From the NCBI RefSeq assembly GCF_018802605.1, contig NZ_CP069161.1, forward strand, positions 1,550,001-1,614,000: DNA of 64,000 bases, in the 5' to 3' direction. The stretch is from Paludibacterium paludis (GTDB taxonomy: Bacteria > Pseudomonadota > Gammaproteobacteria > Burkholderiales > Chromobacteriaceae). Below, piece after piece: positions 1-9,552 of the stretch (the stretch's first letter is position 1; the number at the start of each line of letters is the position of its first letter). The position numbers and the translations under genes are program-made. Under the pieces are notes generated by a model. The model ran no database searches, had not been told where the DNA came from, and worked only from the letters and a program-made list of their open reading frames with translations.

Positions 1-768
1 GGCATGAGTTGCGGTTACACGACCGGTTGGCAGGGCTGGGTTCTTCTGGAGAATTTCAGTACCTGGCATGACCTGCCGTTCGCCAGCAAGGACAATGGTT
101 TTGGGGGGGCCGGCGCGGAGTTGCGCTTCAATAGCCCCGCCCATGTCCGGCACATCGAGTTTCTGGCGAAAATGGTCAAGGACGGTACGTTCAGCTATGT
201 CGGCCGCAAGGACGAGGCCACGCCCAAGTTCTATTCCGGCGAGTGCGGCATCATGACCGGCAGTTCGGGCTCCCAGGCCGCCGTACGCAAGAATGCCAAG
301 TTCGCTTTCGGCATGGGCATGATGCCCTATTACCCGGATATGAAGGGCGCGCCGCAAAACGCCATCATCGGCGGCGCCAGCCTGTGGGTGATGGGGGGCA
401 AGAGCGCGGCCGAATACAAAGGGGTTGCGCGTTTTCTCAAACGGGTCGCCGCGCCTGAAGTCGCGGCCGCCTGGCATCAGCAGACCGGTTACCTGCCGGT
501 GACCGGCGCCGCGTTCGAGCTGACACGCAAGCAGGGCTTCTACGAGAAAAACCCGGGCGCGGACATCGCGGCGCGGCAGATGATGAACAAGCCGCCCAAA
601 TCCTATACCCGGGGCCTGCGTCTTGGGTACATGCCGCAGATCCGCAGTGTGGTCGACGAGGAGCTCGAGAGCGTCTGGAGCGGCAAACAACAGGCCCGGC
701 CGGCGCTTGACCAGGCCGTCGCGCGCGGTAACGAACTGCTGCGCCGTTTCGAAAAAACCGCCAACTGA
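1..768 (+). CDS. ugpB: UgpB, glycerol-3-phosphate binding protein (5' truncated)
   Basis: The frame is open from base 1, and 255 codons lie in the window before the TGA at 766-768. The start and roughly the first 180 residues are therefore upstream (E. coli UgpB has about 438). The product is the periplasmic substrate-binding protein of the Ugp ABC importer for sn-glycerol-3-phosphate and glycerophosphodiesters. It is recognised from blocks shared with E. coli Ugp[58 protein letters not shown] and, near the end, NELLRRFEK. The ATG at 4-6 is an internal codon, not a start. It heads a run of ugpA, ugpE, ugpC and ugpQ on the same strand. A perfect stem-loop follows its stop codon. The operon promoter, where Pho regulation would act, is outside the window. 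Confidence 0.96.
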   Translation, partial: GMSCGYTTGWQGWVLLENFSTWHDLPFASKDNGFGGAGAELRFNSPAHVRHIEFLAKMVKDGTFSYVGRKDEATPKFYSGECGIMTGSSGSQAAVRKNAKFAFGMGMMPYYPDMKGAPQNAIIGGASLWVMGGKSAAEYKGVARFLKRVAAPEVAAAWHQQTGYLPVTGAAFELTRKQGFYEKNPGADIAARQMMNKPPKSYTRGLRLGYMPQIRSVVDEELESVWSGKQQARPALDQAVARGNELLRRFEKTAN

Positions 769-776
769 CGAAGGGT

Positions 777-802
777 CGCGCCACGGTGTCCGCCGTGGCG
801 CG
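777..802 (+). other. Stem-loop between ugpB and ugpA
   Basis: A perfect 10-bp inverted repeat (CGCGCCACGG / CCGTGGCGCG) encloses a 6-base loop, and GGG at 773-775 can pair further with CCC at 804-806. It has no T-run, so it is not a typical intrinsic terminator. Hairpins here commonly protect the upstream message and let the abundant binding protein be made in excess over the membrane subunits, as between malE and malF. That role is an inference. Confidence 0.7.
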
Positions 803-822
803 TCCCCCCTAGCGGATATCCG

Positions 823-1704
823 ATGCAGCACAGATTCCATTTTTCCGGCAAATGGCCCGGTATCCTGCTGATGGCTCCCCAGTTGGCCATCACGGTGGTG
901 TTTTTCGTGTGGCCGGCGGCCCAGGCGCTCTGGGAGTCGACCCGCATGCAGGATCCTTTCGGCCTGTCCGCCACGTTTGTCGGCCTCGAGAATTTCCAGC
1001 GGCTGGTCCGGGACCCCCTGTATTTGGGCACGATCCATACCACCTTGCTGTTCAGTGTACTGGTGACGGCGCTGGGCATGAGTTTCGCGCTGATTCTGGC
1101 CGCGATGGCCAATCAGATCCGGCGCTTCAGGCCGCTTTATCAGACCGTGCTGATCCTGCCCTACGCGATCGCGCCGTCGTTGGCCGCCGTGCTCTGGCTA
1201 TTCCTGTTCAATCCCGGCATTGGCTGGATCGCGTACCTCTTCGGGCTGGTCGGCTATGACTGGAATCATGCCCTCAACGGCGGGCAGGCGCTGGCGCTGG
1301 TGGTGCTCGCGTCGGCCTGGAAGCAGGTCAGCTACAATTTCCTGTTTTTTTATGCGGCTTTGCAGGCCATTCCCGCTTCGCTGATCGAAGCCGCGGCGAT
1401 CGATGGCGCCGGCCCCATCCGGCGTTTCCGCGATCTGGTGTTTCCATTGTTATCGCCGACCACGTTCTTCCTGCTGGTCGTCAACCTGGTCTATGCCTTC
1501 TTCGACACCTTCGCGGTGGTCGATGCCGCGACCGGCGGTGGACCGGGCAAGTCCACCGAGACCCTGATCCTCAAGGTCTACGCGGAAGGGTTCAAGGGGT
1601 TGGATCTTGGCGGGTCGGCCGCGCAGTCGGTGATCCTCATGGCCATTGTCGGGGTGTTGACCATCGTGCAGTTCCGCTACGTGGAAAGAAAGGTCCAGTA
1701 CTGA
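823..1704 (+). CDS. ugpA: UgpA, glycerol-3-phosphate ABC permease
   Basis: The 293-residue product (E. coli UgpA has 295) is one of the two inner-membrane permeases of the Ugp importer. A first membrane span lies at about residues 15-35 ([17 protein letters not shown]) and further hydrophobic segments follow. The cytoplasmic EAA loop, which docks to the ATPase, is visible at about 189-208 ([14 protein letters not shown]). The stop codon overlaps the ugpE start by one base (TGATG), which points to coupled translation. Upstream lies the 777-802 hairpin. No separate promoter is evident, so it is probably expressed from the ugp operon promoter. Confidence 0.95.
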   Translation: MQHRFHFSGKWPGILLMAPQLAITVVFFVWPAAQALWESTRMQDPFGLSATFVGLENFQRLVRDPLYLGTIHTTLLFSVLVTALGMSFALILAAMANQIRRFRPLYQTVLILPYAIAPSLAAVLWLFLFNPGIGWIAYLFGLVGYDWNHALNGGQALALVVLASAWKQVSYNFLFFYAALQAIPASLIEAAAIDGAGPIRRFRDLVFPLLSPTTFFLLVVNLVYAFFDTFAVVDAATGGGPGKSTETLILKVYAEGFKGLDLGGSAAQSVILMAIVGVLTIVQFRYVERKVQY

Positions 1705-2543
1705 TGATCGAGAATCGCAAGGCTCTGGATATCTTCTGCCATTGCGTGCTGACGCTGGGCATGCTGCTGGTGTCGTTTCCGCTCATCCTGATGGTGCTGG
1801 CGGCCACTCATCGCGCCGATGTGGCCCTGCCGGGCCCCGTGTCGCTGGTTCCCGATGCCTACCTGTGGGAAAACCTCGTACGCGTCATGACACGGGCCGA
1901 GGGGGGGCTGACCGTTCCCCTGTCCCGCACGCTGTTCAACAGTTTTGTCATGGCCATGGTGATTTGCGTTGGCAAGATCGTCATTTCCGTACTGTCGGCG
2001 TTCGCCATCGTGTATTTCCGCTTCCCGCTGCGCCGTACCGGCTTCGTGCTGATTTTCGCGACGCTGATGCTGCCTGTCGAAGTGCGGATCTTTCCGACCG
2101 TGGAAGTGATCAGCCGACTGGACATGATCAATAGCTACGGCGGTTTGACCGTGCCGCTGATCGCATCGGCGACCTCGACGTTCCTGTTGCGGCAATTTTA
2201 TCTGTCGCTGCCGGTGGAACTGGCCGAGGCCGCGAGAGTGGACGGGGCGGGGCCGATGCGTTTTCTGTTCGATATCGTGCTGCCGCTGACCCGGACCACC
2301 CTCGCTTCACTCTTCGTGGTGAATTTCATCTACGGGTGGAACCAGTATCTGTGGCCGCTTCTGGTCAGCCACGATCCGGCGATGTCGACCGCGGTGATCG
2401 CCATCAAGGGCATGCTGGGGGAGGGCGCCATCAACTGGCCGCTGGTGATGGCCGGCACACTCCTGACATTGCTGCCGCCGCTGGCCGTGGTGATCGGAAT
2501 GCAGCGCTGGTTCGTCAAGGGGCTGGTGGACAGCGAGAAATGA
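1704..2543 (+). CDS. ugpE: UgpE, glycerol-3-phosphate ABC permease
   Basis: The 279-residue product (E. coli UgpE has 281) is the second membrane subunit, partnering UgpA and the UgpC ATPase. The EAA loop reads AEAARVDGAGPMRFLF, with hydrophobic segments on both sides. The N-terminal span (about residues 12-33) and the C-terminal WFVKGLVDSEK tail are typical of MalG/UgpE-type permeases. The ATG overlaps the ugpA stop, which supports this start. Its own stop is followed by a short palindrome (2546-2563) and then ugpC. Confidence 0.95.
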   Translation: MIENRKALDIFCHCVLTLGMLLVSFPLILMVLAATHRADVALPGPVSLVPDAYLWENLVRVMTRAEGGLTVPLSRTLFNSFVMAMVICVGKIVISVLSAFAIVYFRFPLRRTGFVLIFATLMLPVEVRIFPTVEVISRLDMINSYGGLTVPLIASATSTFLLRQFYLSLPVELAEAARVDGAGPMRFLFDIVLPLTRTTLASLFVVNFIYGWNQYLWPLLVSHDPAMSTAVIAIKGMLGEGAINWPLVMAGTLLTLLPPLAVVIGMQRWFVKGLVDSEK

Positions 2544-2545
2544 CA

Positions 2546-2563
2546 ATGGCCGTGGACGGCCAT
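2546..2563 (+). other. Short palindrome between ugpE and ugpC
   Basis: ATGGCCGT and ACGGCCAT form a perfect 8-base inverted repeat separated by only two bases, so as RNA perhaps 6-7 pairs form. It lies just after the ugpE stop and upstream of the ugpC ribosome site. It could tune expression between permease and ATPase. No function can be shown from sequence alone. Confidence 0.4.
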
Positions 2564-2578
2564 GAAATGGAATGAACG

Positions 2579-3688
2579 ATGGCGACACTTTCTTTGCATC
2601 ATGTTGGCAAATCCTATCCCGGCGCGGCGCGGGCGGCGCTCGAGTCGATCGATGTCGAGGTGGCGGACGGGGAGTTCGTGGTGATCGTCGGTCCGTCCGG
2701 ATGCGGCAAATCGACCCTGCTGCGCATGGTCGCGGGGCTCGAGGCGATCAGCGAGGGCGAGATCCGCGTGGGCGGCCGCCGTGTCAACGAGCTGGAGCCA
2801 AAAGACCGCGATATCGCCATGGTGTTCCAGAACTACGCGCTGTATCCGCATATGAGCGTGGCGGACAATATGGGCTATGCCCTGAAAATCCGCGGCATGC
2901 CCAAACGCGAGATCGCCGAGCGGGTCGGCCGCGTGGCGGCGATTCTCGAACTGGAGCCGCTGCTGGCGCGCAAGCCGCGCGAACTGTCCGGCGGGCAACG
3001 CCAACGCGTGGCGATGGGGCGCGCCATCGTCCGCGAGCCGGCCGTATTCCTGTTCGACGAGCCGCTCTCCAATCTCGATGCCAGGCTGCGCGGCCAGATG
3101 CGCCAGGAAATCCAGGCTCTGCACCGCCGCCTGCGCACCACCAGCCTCTATGTGACGCACGATCAGGTCGAGGCCATGACGCTGGCCGATCGTGTCATCC
3201 TGCTCGACAAGGGCCGCATCGAGCAGATCGGCACCCCCGAGGCCATTTATGACAGCCCGGCGTCGATGTTCGTCGCGGGCTTTATCGGCTCTCCACCGAT
3301 GAATCTCTTGCCGGCCAGGATCGGCGCGGATGGACGGTCGCTGGTGTCGGGCGCCGGACGCATCGCCTTGCCGGAAGGCTGTGCGCCGCTAGCCGGGCGC
3401 GATGTGGTGTTCGGTATCCGCCCCGAACATCTCCGGCCGGACGATCACCCCGATGCCCTGATCCTTGAGGTGACCAGCGTCGAGAAGCTCGGTGCCGACA
3501 ACCATGTGTTCGGGATGGCGGGCGGGCACGCCCTGACTCTGAAAGTGCCCCATCATGTCGCCCCCGAGCCGGGAAGCCGCTTGCCGGTCATGCCGGATGT
3601 GCGCAGACTGCATGTGTTCGATCCCGTCTCGCAAAGGAGAATCGCCGATGTCCGCACCGCATCGGATCCGGCCCTGGCCGTATCCTGA
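2579..3688 (+). CDS. ugpC: UgpC, ATPase of the Ugp importer
   Basis: The 369-residue product is a MalK-type ABC ATPase that powers glycerol-3-phosphate uptake. Visible motifs are Walker [10 protein letters not shown] (residues 38-46), a Q-loop in [14 protein letters not shown], the signature LSGGQ (136-140), Walker B VFLFDEP (156-162) and the switch histidine in YVTHDQ (H194). A C-terminal TOBE/regulatory region of about 130 residues (FGIRPEHL block) follows, as in MalK and UgpC. The end overlaps the preferred start of ugpQ by 41 bases, which ties the two genes in translation. Confidence 0.96.
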   Translation: MATLSLHHVGKSYPGAARAALESIDVEVADGEFVVIVGPSGCGKSTLLRMVAGLEAISEGEIRVGGRRVNELEPKDRDIAMVFQNYALYPHMSVADNMGYALKIRGMPKREIAERVGRVAAILELEPLLARKPRELSGGQRQRVAMGRAIVREPAVFLFDEPLSNLDARLRGQMRQEIQALHRRLRTTSLYVTHDQVEAMTLADRVILLDKGRIEQIGTPEAIYDSPASMFVAGFIGSPPMNLLPARIGADGRSLVSGAGRIALPEGCAPLAGRDVVFGIRPEHLRPDDHPDALILEVTSVEKLGADNHVFGMAGGHALTLKVPHHVAPEPGSRLPVMPDVRRLHVFDPVSQRRIADVRTASDPALAVS

Positions 3689-4397
3689 GTACCTTGCCCA
3701 CCGCGGCGGCGGCACGCTCGCCCCGGAAAACACCCTGGCCGCCTTCCGGGAGGGAACCCGTTACGGCTACCGCGCGGCCGAGTGCGATGTGAAACTGTCC
3801 GCGGACGGCGTGAGTTTTTTGCTGCACGACGATACCGTGGATCGGACCAGCAACGGCACCGGGGAAGCGAAAGCGCTGACCATGGCGCAGATCGCGCGGC
3901 TTGACGCGGGACGCTGGCGTGGCGCCGCTTTCGCCGGGGAACCGATGCCGACGCTCGCGAGCGTGGCCGCGCATTGCCTCGCGCAGGGCATGGCGCTCAA
4001 TATCGAAATCAAACCCTGCCCCGGGCGGGAGACCGAAACCGGCGCCGCCGTGGCGCGCGAGGCGGCCGCGCTGTGGCAACACGCCGCCATGGCGCCGCTC
4101 CTGTCCTCCTTCTCTGTCGAGGCCCTGCGCGCGGCGCGTGATGAGGCGCCCGGATTGCCGCGCGCGATGCTGTTCGAGCGTGTGCCGGACGACTGGCGGG
4201 CCGTACTGGAAGAACTCGGCGCGGTTGCCGTGCATTGCGATCACCGGGAGCTCGACGAAGCGCGGGTTCGGGAGATCAAGAGCGCCGGCTATGCCGTGAT
4301 GTGCTACACGGTCAACCGTCGGGAAGATGCCGAACGTCTTTTGGCATGGGGGGTGGACGCCATTTGCACGGACCGGATCGATCAGTTGGGGCCGTGA
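3648..4397 (+). CDS. ugpQ: UgpQ, glycerophosphodiester phosphodiesterase
   Basis: The 249-residue product (E. coli UgpQ has 247) hydrolyses imported glycerophosphodiesters to glycerol-3-phosphate and an alcohol in the cytoplasm. There is no signal peptide. The GDPD catalytic block is [14 protein letters not shown] with H18, R19 and E27, followed by the second histidine in [15 protein letters not shown] and the EIKP metal-site motif. The ATG at 3648 was chosen because AAGGAGA lies at a good distance before it and the length matches. A longer frame open from 3555 would add 31 atypical residues inside ugpC. It ends the ugp operon. Confidence 0.93.
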   Translation: MSAPHRIRPWPYPEYLAHRGGGTLAPENTLAAFREGTRYGYRAAECDVKLSADGVSFLLHDDTVDRTSNGTGEAKALTMAQIARLDAGRWRGAAFAGEPMPTLASVAAHCLAQGMALNIEIKPCPGRETETGAAVAREAAALWQHAAMAPLLSSFSVEALRAARDEAPGLPRAMLFERVPDDWRAVLEELGAVAVHCDHRELDEARVREIKSAGYAVMCYTVNRREDAERLLAWGVDAICTDRIDQLGP

Positions 4398-4514
4398 CCG
4401 TAGCCGTTTCCCGGCGTTAGGTTTTGTTGAAGATTGCTTATTCCTTTCGGCACTTTATTCCTTGGGCATGAGTGGTATACGATAGTCCAAATAGATAATG
4501 AGAAAGGGAAACGC

Positions 4515-6074
4515 ATGAAGCAAACCATCCGTGCCGCCGCCTGGCTGGCCTTCTCGCCACTGGTTCTGCCGGTATCCCCGGCGCTGGCCGCCGCGCCGGA
4601 AGCCTCCAGCCATGTCTTGCCCGCCGGCATCGATTGGCGTCAGGGGGATGTCGATGCCGCGTTCGCCCAGGCTCGAGCCTCGGGCAAGCCGCTGTTCCTC
4701 TATTGGGGCGCTGTGTGGTGCCCGCCCTGCAATCAGGTCAAGGCGACCATCTTCAATCGGCAGGACTTCATCGATCGCACCCGCCAGTTCATCCCCGTCT
4801 ATCTGGACGGCGACAGTCCCGGCGCCCAGAAACTGGCCAGCCGTTTCAAGGTGCGTGGCTATCCGACCATGATCCTGTTCCGTCCGGACGGTACCGAGAT
4901 CACCCGCCTGCCGGGCGAGGTGGAGGGAGAGCGTTATCTGCGCACGCTGGAGCTCGGATTGGCCGCCGCCCGTCCGGTCAAAGCCCTGCTGGCGTCGGCG
5001 CTCAACGGCGATGCGCTAAGTGCCGGTGACTGGCAGCTTTTGGCCGATTATTCCTGGGATACCGATCAGACGCAGATCATCGCGGACGGGCAGCTCGCCG
5101 TCACCCTGCAGCGGCTCGCGGCCGCCGTGCCGGGCGGCGAAAGCGCCACGGCGCGCCGCCTGGCCTTGAAGGCGCTGGTGGCCACGGCCTCCGACGACAA
5201 GGCGCCGGCGATCGACAAGGATGCGGCGCGCGCCGGCTTGCGCCAGGTGCTGGCCGACACGAAACTGACCCGCGACAACTTCGATGTGCTGGCCAACAAC
5301 GCCACGGAAGTCACCACTTACCTGACCGGGCCGGGGGCGCCGCGCCTCGAGCTCATCCATGACTGGAACGGCGCGCTTGTCAGGCTGCAGAACGATGCCG
5401 GCTTGTCGACCACCGATCGCCTGACCGCGCTGTACGCCGAGGTCGAGCTGGCGCGGCTGAGTGATCCCAAGGGGGCGATTTCTCCGGCTCTGCAGGACAA
5501 GGTGCGGCGTCAGACGGCCGAAGCCGACCGGCGCACCACCAACGGCTACGAGCGTCAGTCGGTGGTCAGCATGGCCGCTCATGTGCTGAGCCAGTCCGGT
5601 CAGATCGCCGAATCCGACACCCTGCTGCTGGCCGAACTCAAGCGCTCCCACTCGGCGTATTACCACATGCTCTCCCTGGCGGCCAATGCGCGCTCGCGCG
5701 GTGACAAGGCCGCCGCGGTCGACTGGTACCAGAAAGCCTGGGAGAGTTCGACGGGACCGGCCACGCGCTTGCAGTGGGGGGTTGGCTATGTCAGCGGCGC
5801 GATCGATCTGGCTCCGTCCGAAGAGGCCCGGATCGAAAAGGCGGCCACCCGTGTGGTGGCCGAGGCCGGCAAGACGCAGAACGCCTTTTACGAGCGCAGC
5901 CGCCGTTCGCTGGAGCGGCTGGTCGGCAAACTGCGCACCTGGAACAAGGACGGCAGCCACCGCGCCTCGGTCGGGCGCGTTCAGGCGGAACTGTCCGGGG
6001 TGTGCGGCAAGCTGCCCGCTTCCGATGCGCAAAAGCCGGTCTGCGATGCGCTCGCCTCTTCATTGAACGGCTGA
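4515..6074 (+). CDS. Exported thioredoxin-fold protein with long helical C-terminal region
   Basis: The 519-residue protein starts with a clear Sec signal peptide (MKQTIRAAAW... with ALAA before the mature part). A thioredoxin-like domain at about residues 40-150 has the active-site pair C69-P-P-C72 in WGAVWCPPC, and a later cis-proline-type block (RGYPTMILFRPDG). The remaining ~370 residues are Ala/Leu/Arg-rich and look helical, perhaps TPR-like. I do not recognise that part. The fold suggests a periplasmic thiol-disulfide role; the substrate is unknown. The ATG at 4515 is preceded by AGAAAGGGA and begins the signal peptide, whereas an in-frame ATG at 4434 would add a non-signal extension. 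It has no obvious operon partner. Confidence 0.85.
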   Translation: MKQTIRAAAWLAFSPLVLPVSPALAAAPEASSHVLPAGIDWRQGDVDAAFAQARASGKPLFLYWGAVWCPPCNQVKATIFNRQDFIDRTRQFIPVYLDGDSPGAQKLASRFKVRGYPTMILFRPDGTEITRLPGEVEGERYLRTLELGLAAARPVKALLASALNGDALSAGDWQLLADYSWDTDQTQIIADGQLAVTLQRLAAAVPGGESATARRLALKALVATASDDKAPAIDKDAARAGLRQVLADTKLTRDNFDVLANNATEVTTYLTGPGAPRLELIHDWNGALVRLQNDAGLSTTDRLTALYAEVELARLSDPKGAISPALQDKVRRQTAEADRRTTNGYERQSVVSMAAHVLSQSGQIAESDTLLLAELKRSHSAYYHMLSLAANARSRGDKAAAVDWYQKAWESSTGPATRLQWGVGYVSGAIDLAPSEEARIEKAATRVVAEAGKTQNAFYERSRRSLERLVGKLRTWNKDGSHRASVGRVQAELSGVCGKLPASDAQKPVCDALASSLNG

Positions 6075-6083
6075 TACGCCCGG

Positions 6084-6114
6084 CGCGGGCGGACGGCGCA
6101 TGTGTCCGCCCGCG
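6084..6114 (+). other. Intergenic stem-loop
   Basis: A perfect 11-bp stem (CGCGGGCGGAC / GTCCGCCCGCG) with a 9-base loop lies 10 bases after the stop of the thioredoxin-fold gene. No T-run follows, so Rho-independent termination is doubtful. It may still act as a 3' stabiliser or pause site between the two genes. Confidence 0.55.
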
Positions 6115-6182
6115 AACATCCTGCTGTCATCCTCGCGCCGTACACTGCCGGCATCGCTTCGTTTTTCAAGGGGTTTGCCTCG

Positions 6183-7496
6183 ATGTCCGCATCCGTTCGT
6201 CCGCGTCCCGCCCTGGCGGCGATTCTTGCCGCCGTCTTCCTGTCCTGCGCTCATGCGCAACCGGCCATCGCCGACCAGACCCGGCCGGGGGAGGGCAACC
6301 GCGCCGCCGCCGCGCTGGCGTCGGCATCCCCGCTGGTGAATTCGGCCCACCGCCTGCTGCTGGCGAATACCGCCCTGGTGAAGGATCCGCAGATCCGCCG
6401 CGAAACCCTCGATCTGATCCGCAATCCCAAGGTTTGCGTCAAAAGCCGCGCCGGGCTGACCGAAACCGACAAGGACGCGCTGATCGGCGAACTGACCGCG
6501 GCGGGACTGATCGACAGCGCCGACTCGGCGGCGTTTCCGGGAGGCTTGAAAGCCGGGGTGTTTCCTCCGCTGACCGATGACGGCTCGGCATGCCCCGCGT
6601 TGCCGCAACCCTTCCTCGCCGCGCCGGGCAGCGCGTACGGCGGTCACCATTCGATGCCGGGAGGCCTGGTGGTGCACGAGGCGTTCAACGATCTGTCGGA
6701 CATCGCACTGGCGGGGCATTATCAGGCGGTGTACGGCACCATGGGGCGCAACGGGTTGCCCGTGGTGGTCGCGCGCGCGGGCAAGCAAACCGTCAAGGGC
6801 GATCTGCCGATCGATCGCGACCTGATCGTTGCCGCGCCGATGTGGCACGATTTTGCCAAGACCTGGGTGTTTCAGTGGAACGCCGACGGCAGCGAGTTTC
6901 AGGAACTGAACTTCGGCGGCAACGGCAAGACCGACAACGGGGGGCGTCCGGGCAACAGCAAGACCGGCGCCCATCATATCCTCGGTCTTGCCGAGGCGAT
7001 GGCGCGGGGCATGCCGCCCGCGTTCGTGGTGACCCAGGCGTCGGCGCATGCCGCGCCGGGTGGCGGCAACGAGTACAAGGTCGCCAACTGGATCCGCGCG
7101 GCGGCGATACTCTCCCGCGTCGACCCGCTCAAGGCCGGCTACCTGATCCGCCGCGGCGACGAATGGCGGCTGCCGCCGTTGCGGGGCATGGCGAGCGTCG
7201 ATCTGCAGGCGAAGCATCCGTCGCATACCCATCTGATGGTGGAATACGTGCTGCAGAACCTCTCCGACGCGGATTATATTTTCACGGGTCCGGCGGTCTC
7301 CGGCAGCGAGGCGCTGCTGGCCGAGCTGGCGCCGCCGTTCGGTTATCCTTCCGACGGCGCGCGTTTCAACACCGGGTTCCGCAATCCCGTGCTCAGCTAT
7401 CTGAGCGCCGAACGCTTGTGGATTCTCTACACCGGCAAGGGCATCGGCGCGGTGCGCTCTGAGATCGCCAAGCTGCGCCGGCTAAAACTCATCTGA
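6183..7496 (+). CDS. Exported protein with HD-hydrolase-like motifs
   Basis: The product has 437 residues with a signal peptide (MSASVRPRPALAAILAAVFLSCAHA). In the middle it carries GGHHSMPGGLVVHEAFN and, about 50 residues on, APMWHDFAK. This layout matches HD-domain phosphohydrolases such as YhaM (HH..PGGLLEH..., then a HD.GK step). The match suggests a metal-dependent phosphohydrolase acting outside the cytoplasm, which is unusual for HD enzymes. Other conserved-looking histidines occur in TGAHHILGL and HPSHTHLM. AAGGGG precedes the ATG at 6183, and a longer frame from 6102 would spoil the signal peptide. The end overlaps the convergent gene by 8 bases. The family call is motif-based only. 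Confidence 0.7.
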   Translation: MSASVRPRPALAAILAAVFLSCAHAQPAIADQTRPGEGNRAAAALASASPLVNSAHRLLLANTALVKDPQIRRETLDLIRNPKVCVKSRAGLTETDKDALIGELTAAGLIDSADSAAFPGGLKAGVFPPLTDDGSACPALPQPFLAAPGSAYGGHHSMPGGLVVHEAFNDLSDIALAGHYQAVYGTMGRNGLPVVVARAGKQTVKGDLPIDRDLIVAAPMWHDFAKTWVFQWNADGSEFQELNFGGNGKTDNGGRPGNSKTGAHHILGLAEAMARGMPPAFVVTQASAHAAPGGGNEYKVANWIRAAAILSRVDPLKAGYLIRRGDEWRLPPLRGMASVDLQAKHPSHTHLMVEYVLQNLSDADYIFTGPAVSGSEALLAELAPPFGYPSDGARFNTGFRNPVLSYLSAERLWILYTGKGIGAVRSEIAKLRRLKLI

Positions 7497-9540
7497 GCGG
7501 ACGGGACGCCGCGAAGCCGGGAATCGCGTCCGCCGGGAGGGCGGGCGCGAACAGAAAACCCTGGCCGTGCGCGCAGCCGAGCGAGCCCAGCTGCTCCTGC
7601 TGCATCGGTGTTTCGATGCCTTCGGCGACAATGTCCAGCCCCAGGCTGTGGGCAATGGACACGATCGCCAGGGTCAGCGCGAGGGAGCTGCCGTTGTCGG
7701 GCAGGCCCTGAATGAAGGACTTGTCGATCTTGAGCCGTTCGATCGGCAAGTGCTGCAGCAGGCTCAGGCAGGAGAACCCGGTGCCGAAGTCGTCGATGGA
7801 CAGGGTCACGCCCCTTTCGCGGATGCTTTCGAGCGTGCCGCGCGTCTTGTCCAGCGACAGCATGGCCGTTTCGGTGATTTCCAACTCCAGCCGGCCCGCC
7901 GGAAAACCGCTGCGCTCCAGCGCCGCATCGAGGATGTCGATGAATCCGCTCCCGGTCAGTTGGCGCACCGACACATTGACCGACAGATGCAGATCCAGAC
8001 CGGATGCCCGCCAGATCGCGCCTTGCCGGCAGGCTTCCTCGAGCAGCTGGGCGCCCAGCACTTCGATCAGGCCGGTTTCCTCGGCGACCGGAATAAAGAC
8101 ATCCGGTTCGACCACGCCGATCTCAGGGTGGGTCCAGCGCGCCAGCGCTTCCACTCCGGTCATCGCGCCGTCGGCCAGGCGTATCTGCGGTTGGTACTGC
8201 AATGTCAGCGAATGATCGTGCCGCGCCTGCAGAAGCCCCTGTTCCAGCACCAGACGCTGTTTTGCCCGCGAGGCCATCTCTTCCGAGAACCACGCGTACC
8301 CGTTGCGGCCCGCCGCCTTGGCCGAATACATGGCGGTGTCGCACGCCTTGAGCAGCTCGTTGCTGCTGCGCGCATTGTCCGGATACACCGCGATGCCGAT
8401 GCTGGCCGTGATGCTGACCGGATCGGGGGTGTCGGTCAGGGCGACCGGCTGGCTGAGCGCGCCAAGCAAGTGGTTGGCGATCACCGCGCAATGCTCCGGC
8501 CTGTCCAGGTCGGGAATGATCACGACAAACTCATCGCCGCCGATGCGCACCGCGACATCGCTGCCGCGCAGGACGCGCTCGAGCCGCCGCGCCATTTCAA
8601 TCAGCAGGCAGTCCCCGGCGTCGTGGCCGAGCGAGTCGTTGATGATCTTGAAACCGTCAAGATCGATGAATAGCAGGCCAAGGCGGGTCTGGCGCCGTTC
8701 CGCCCGCTCGATCTCGCTGTCCAGCTTTTCCTGGAACAGGTGCCGGTTGCCGAGTCCCGTCAGGGCATCGTGATACGCCAGATGGTTGATGCGGTCTTCC
8801 GCCTGGCGGATGGCGCTGATGTCGCTGATGACCCCGATGATGCGGCGGTGCTCGCCAAAATAGCGGGCGTACAGGGATATCCAGCGCATTTCTCCAGAAG
8901 TTACGAACATTCGGATCTCGCCGCTGAATTGGCCGTCCCTGGCCAGCGCTTCGCTCAGCGCGTCGCGGTCGGCGCTGTGTATCATTTGCAAGAAGGCGTC
9001 CCGCCCTTCGTCGAAGTAGGTCGGCACCGTGCCAAGGATGCTCATGAAGTGGCCTTCGGCGACGAATCGGCGCGATGCGACCTCCCATTCCCAGACCCCC
9101 AGACCCGCCGTGTCGATGGCCAGTCGCAGCCGCTCTTCGCTGCGCATCATGCCTTCCTCCGCTCTGCGCCGCGCCAGCGCCATGCGCAATGTGGCTTCCA
9201 GTTCGCGCAGTTCGAACGGCTTGAGCAGATAGCCGTAAGGCATGCTGTCTTCGGCTCGCCGCAGCACGCCTTCCTCGGAGTACGCGGTCAGAAAAATGAT
9301 CGGAATGTTGTTCTCGCGGCGGATTTCGCGCGCCGCGTCCGTGCCGTCCATCATGCCTTCCCCGAGGTTGATGTCCATCAGCACCAGATCGGGACGGATT
9401 TCACGGGCTTTCGCGATGGCGTCTTCCGCACGGGCGCACAAAGCTCCGACCTTGTAGCCGAGATTTTCCAGATTGTGCTTGAGGTCGAGCGCGACGATCA
9501 GCTCGTCCTCGACGATCATGATGCGGGTATGTTGCGGCAT
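7489..9540 (-). CDS. Response regulator with PAS, GGDEF and EAL domains
   Basis: This 683-residue protein makes and/or breaks cyclic di-GMP under phosphorelay control. The receiver domain (1-120) has acidic residues E11/D12, phospho-acceptor D56 and K107. A PAS-like region (about 135-250) follows. The GGDEF domain has the motif intact at 334-338 and an RxxD product-inhibition site at R325-D328, five residues before it. The EAL domain has E464 in EALAR, N522, E554, D583-D584, K607 and E640, so phosphodiesterase activity is plausible too. The start has AGGAG close upstream. Its ATG lies 12 bases after the stop of the kinase gene on the same strand, so the two are almost certainly partners. Confidence 0.93.
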   Translation of the reverse strand: MPQHTRIMIVEDELIVALDLKHNLENLGYKVGALCARAEDAIAKAREIRPDLVLMDINLGEGMMDGTDAAREIRRENNIPIIFLTAYSEEGVLRRAEDSMPYGYLLKPFELRELEATLRMALARRRAEEGMMRSEERLRLAIDTAGLGVWEWEVASRRFVAEGHFMSILGTVPTYFDEGRDAFLQMIHSADRDALSEALARDGQFSGEIRMFVTSGEMRWISLYARYFGEHRRIIGVISDISAIRQAEDRINHLAYHDALTGLGNRHLFQEKLDSEIERAERRQTRLGLLFIDLDGFKIINDSLGHDAGDCLLIEMARRLERVLRGSDVAVRIGGDEFVVIIPDLDRPEHCAVIANHLLGALSQPVALTDTPDPVSITASIGIAVYPDNARSSNELLKACDTAMYSAKAAGRNGYAWFSEEMASRAKQRLVLEQGLLQARHDHSLTLQYQPQIRLADGAMTGVEALARWTHPEIGVVEPDVFIPVAEETGLIEVLGAQLLEEACRQGAIWRASGLDLHLSVNVSVRQLTGSGFIDILDAALERSGFPAGRLELEITETAMLSLDKTRGTLESIRERGVTLSIDDFGTGFSCLSLLQHLPIERLKIDKSFIQGLPDNGSSLALTLAIVSIAHSLGLDIVAEGIETPMQQEQLGSLGCAHGQGFLFAPALPADAIPGFAASRPLR

Positions 9541-9552
9541 GACCGTTTCTCC

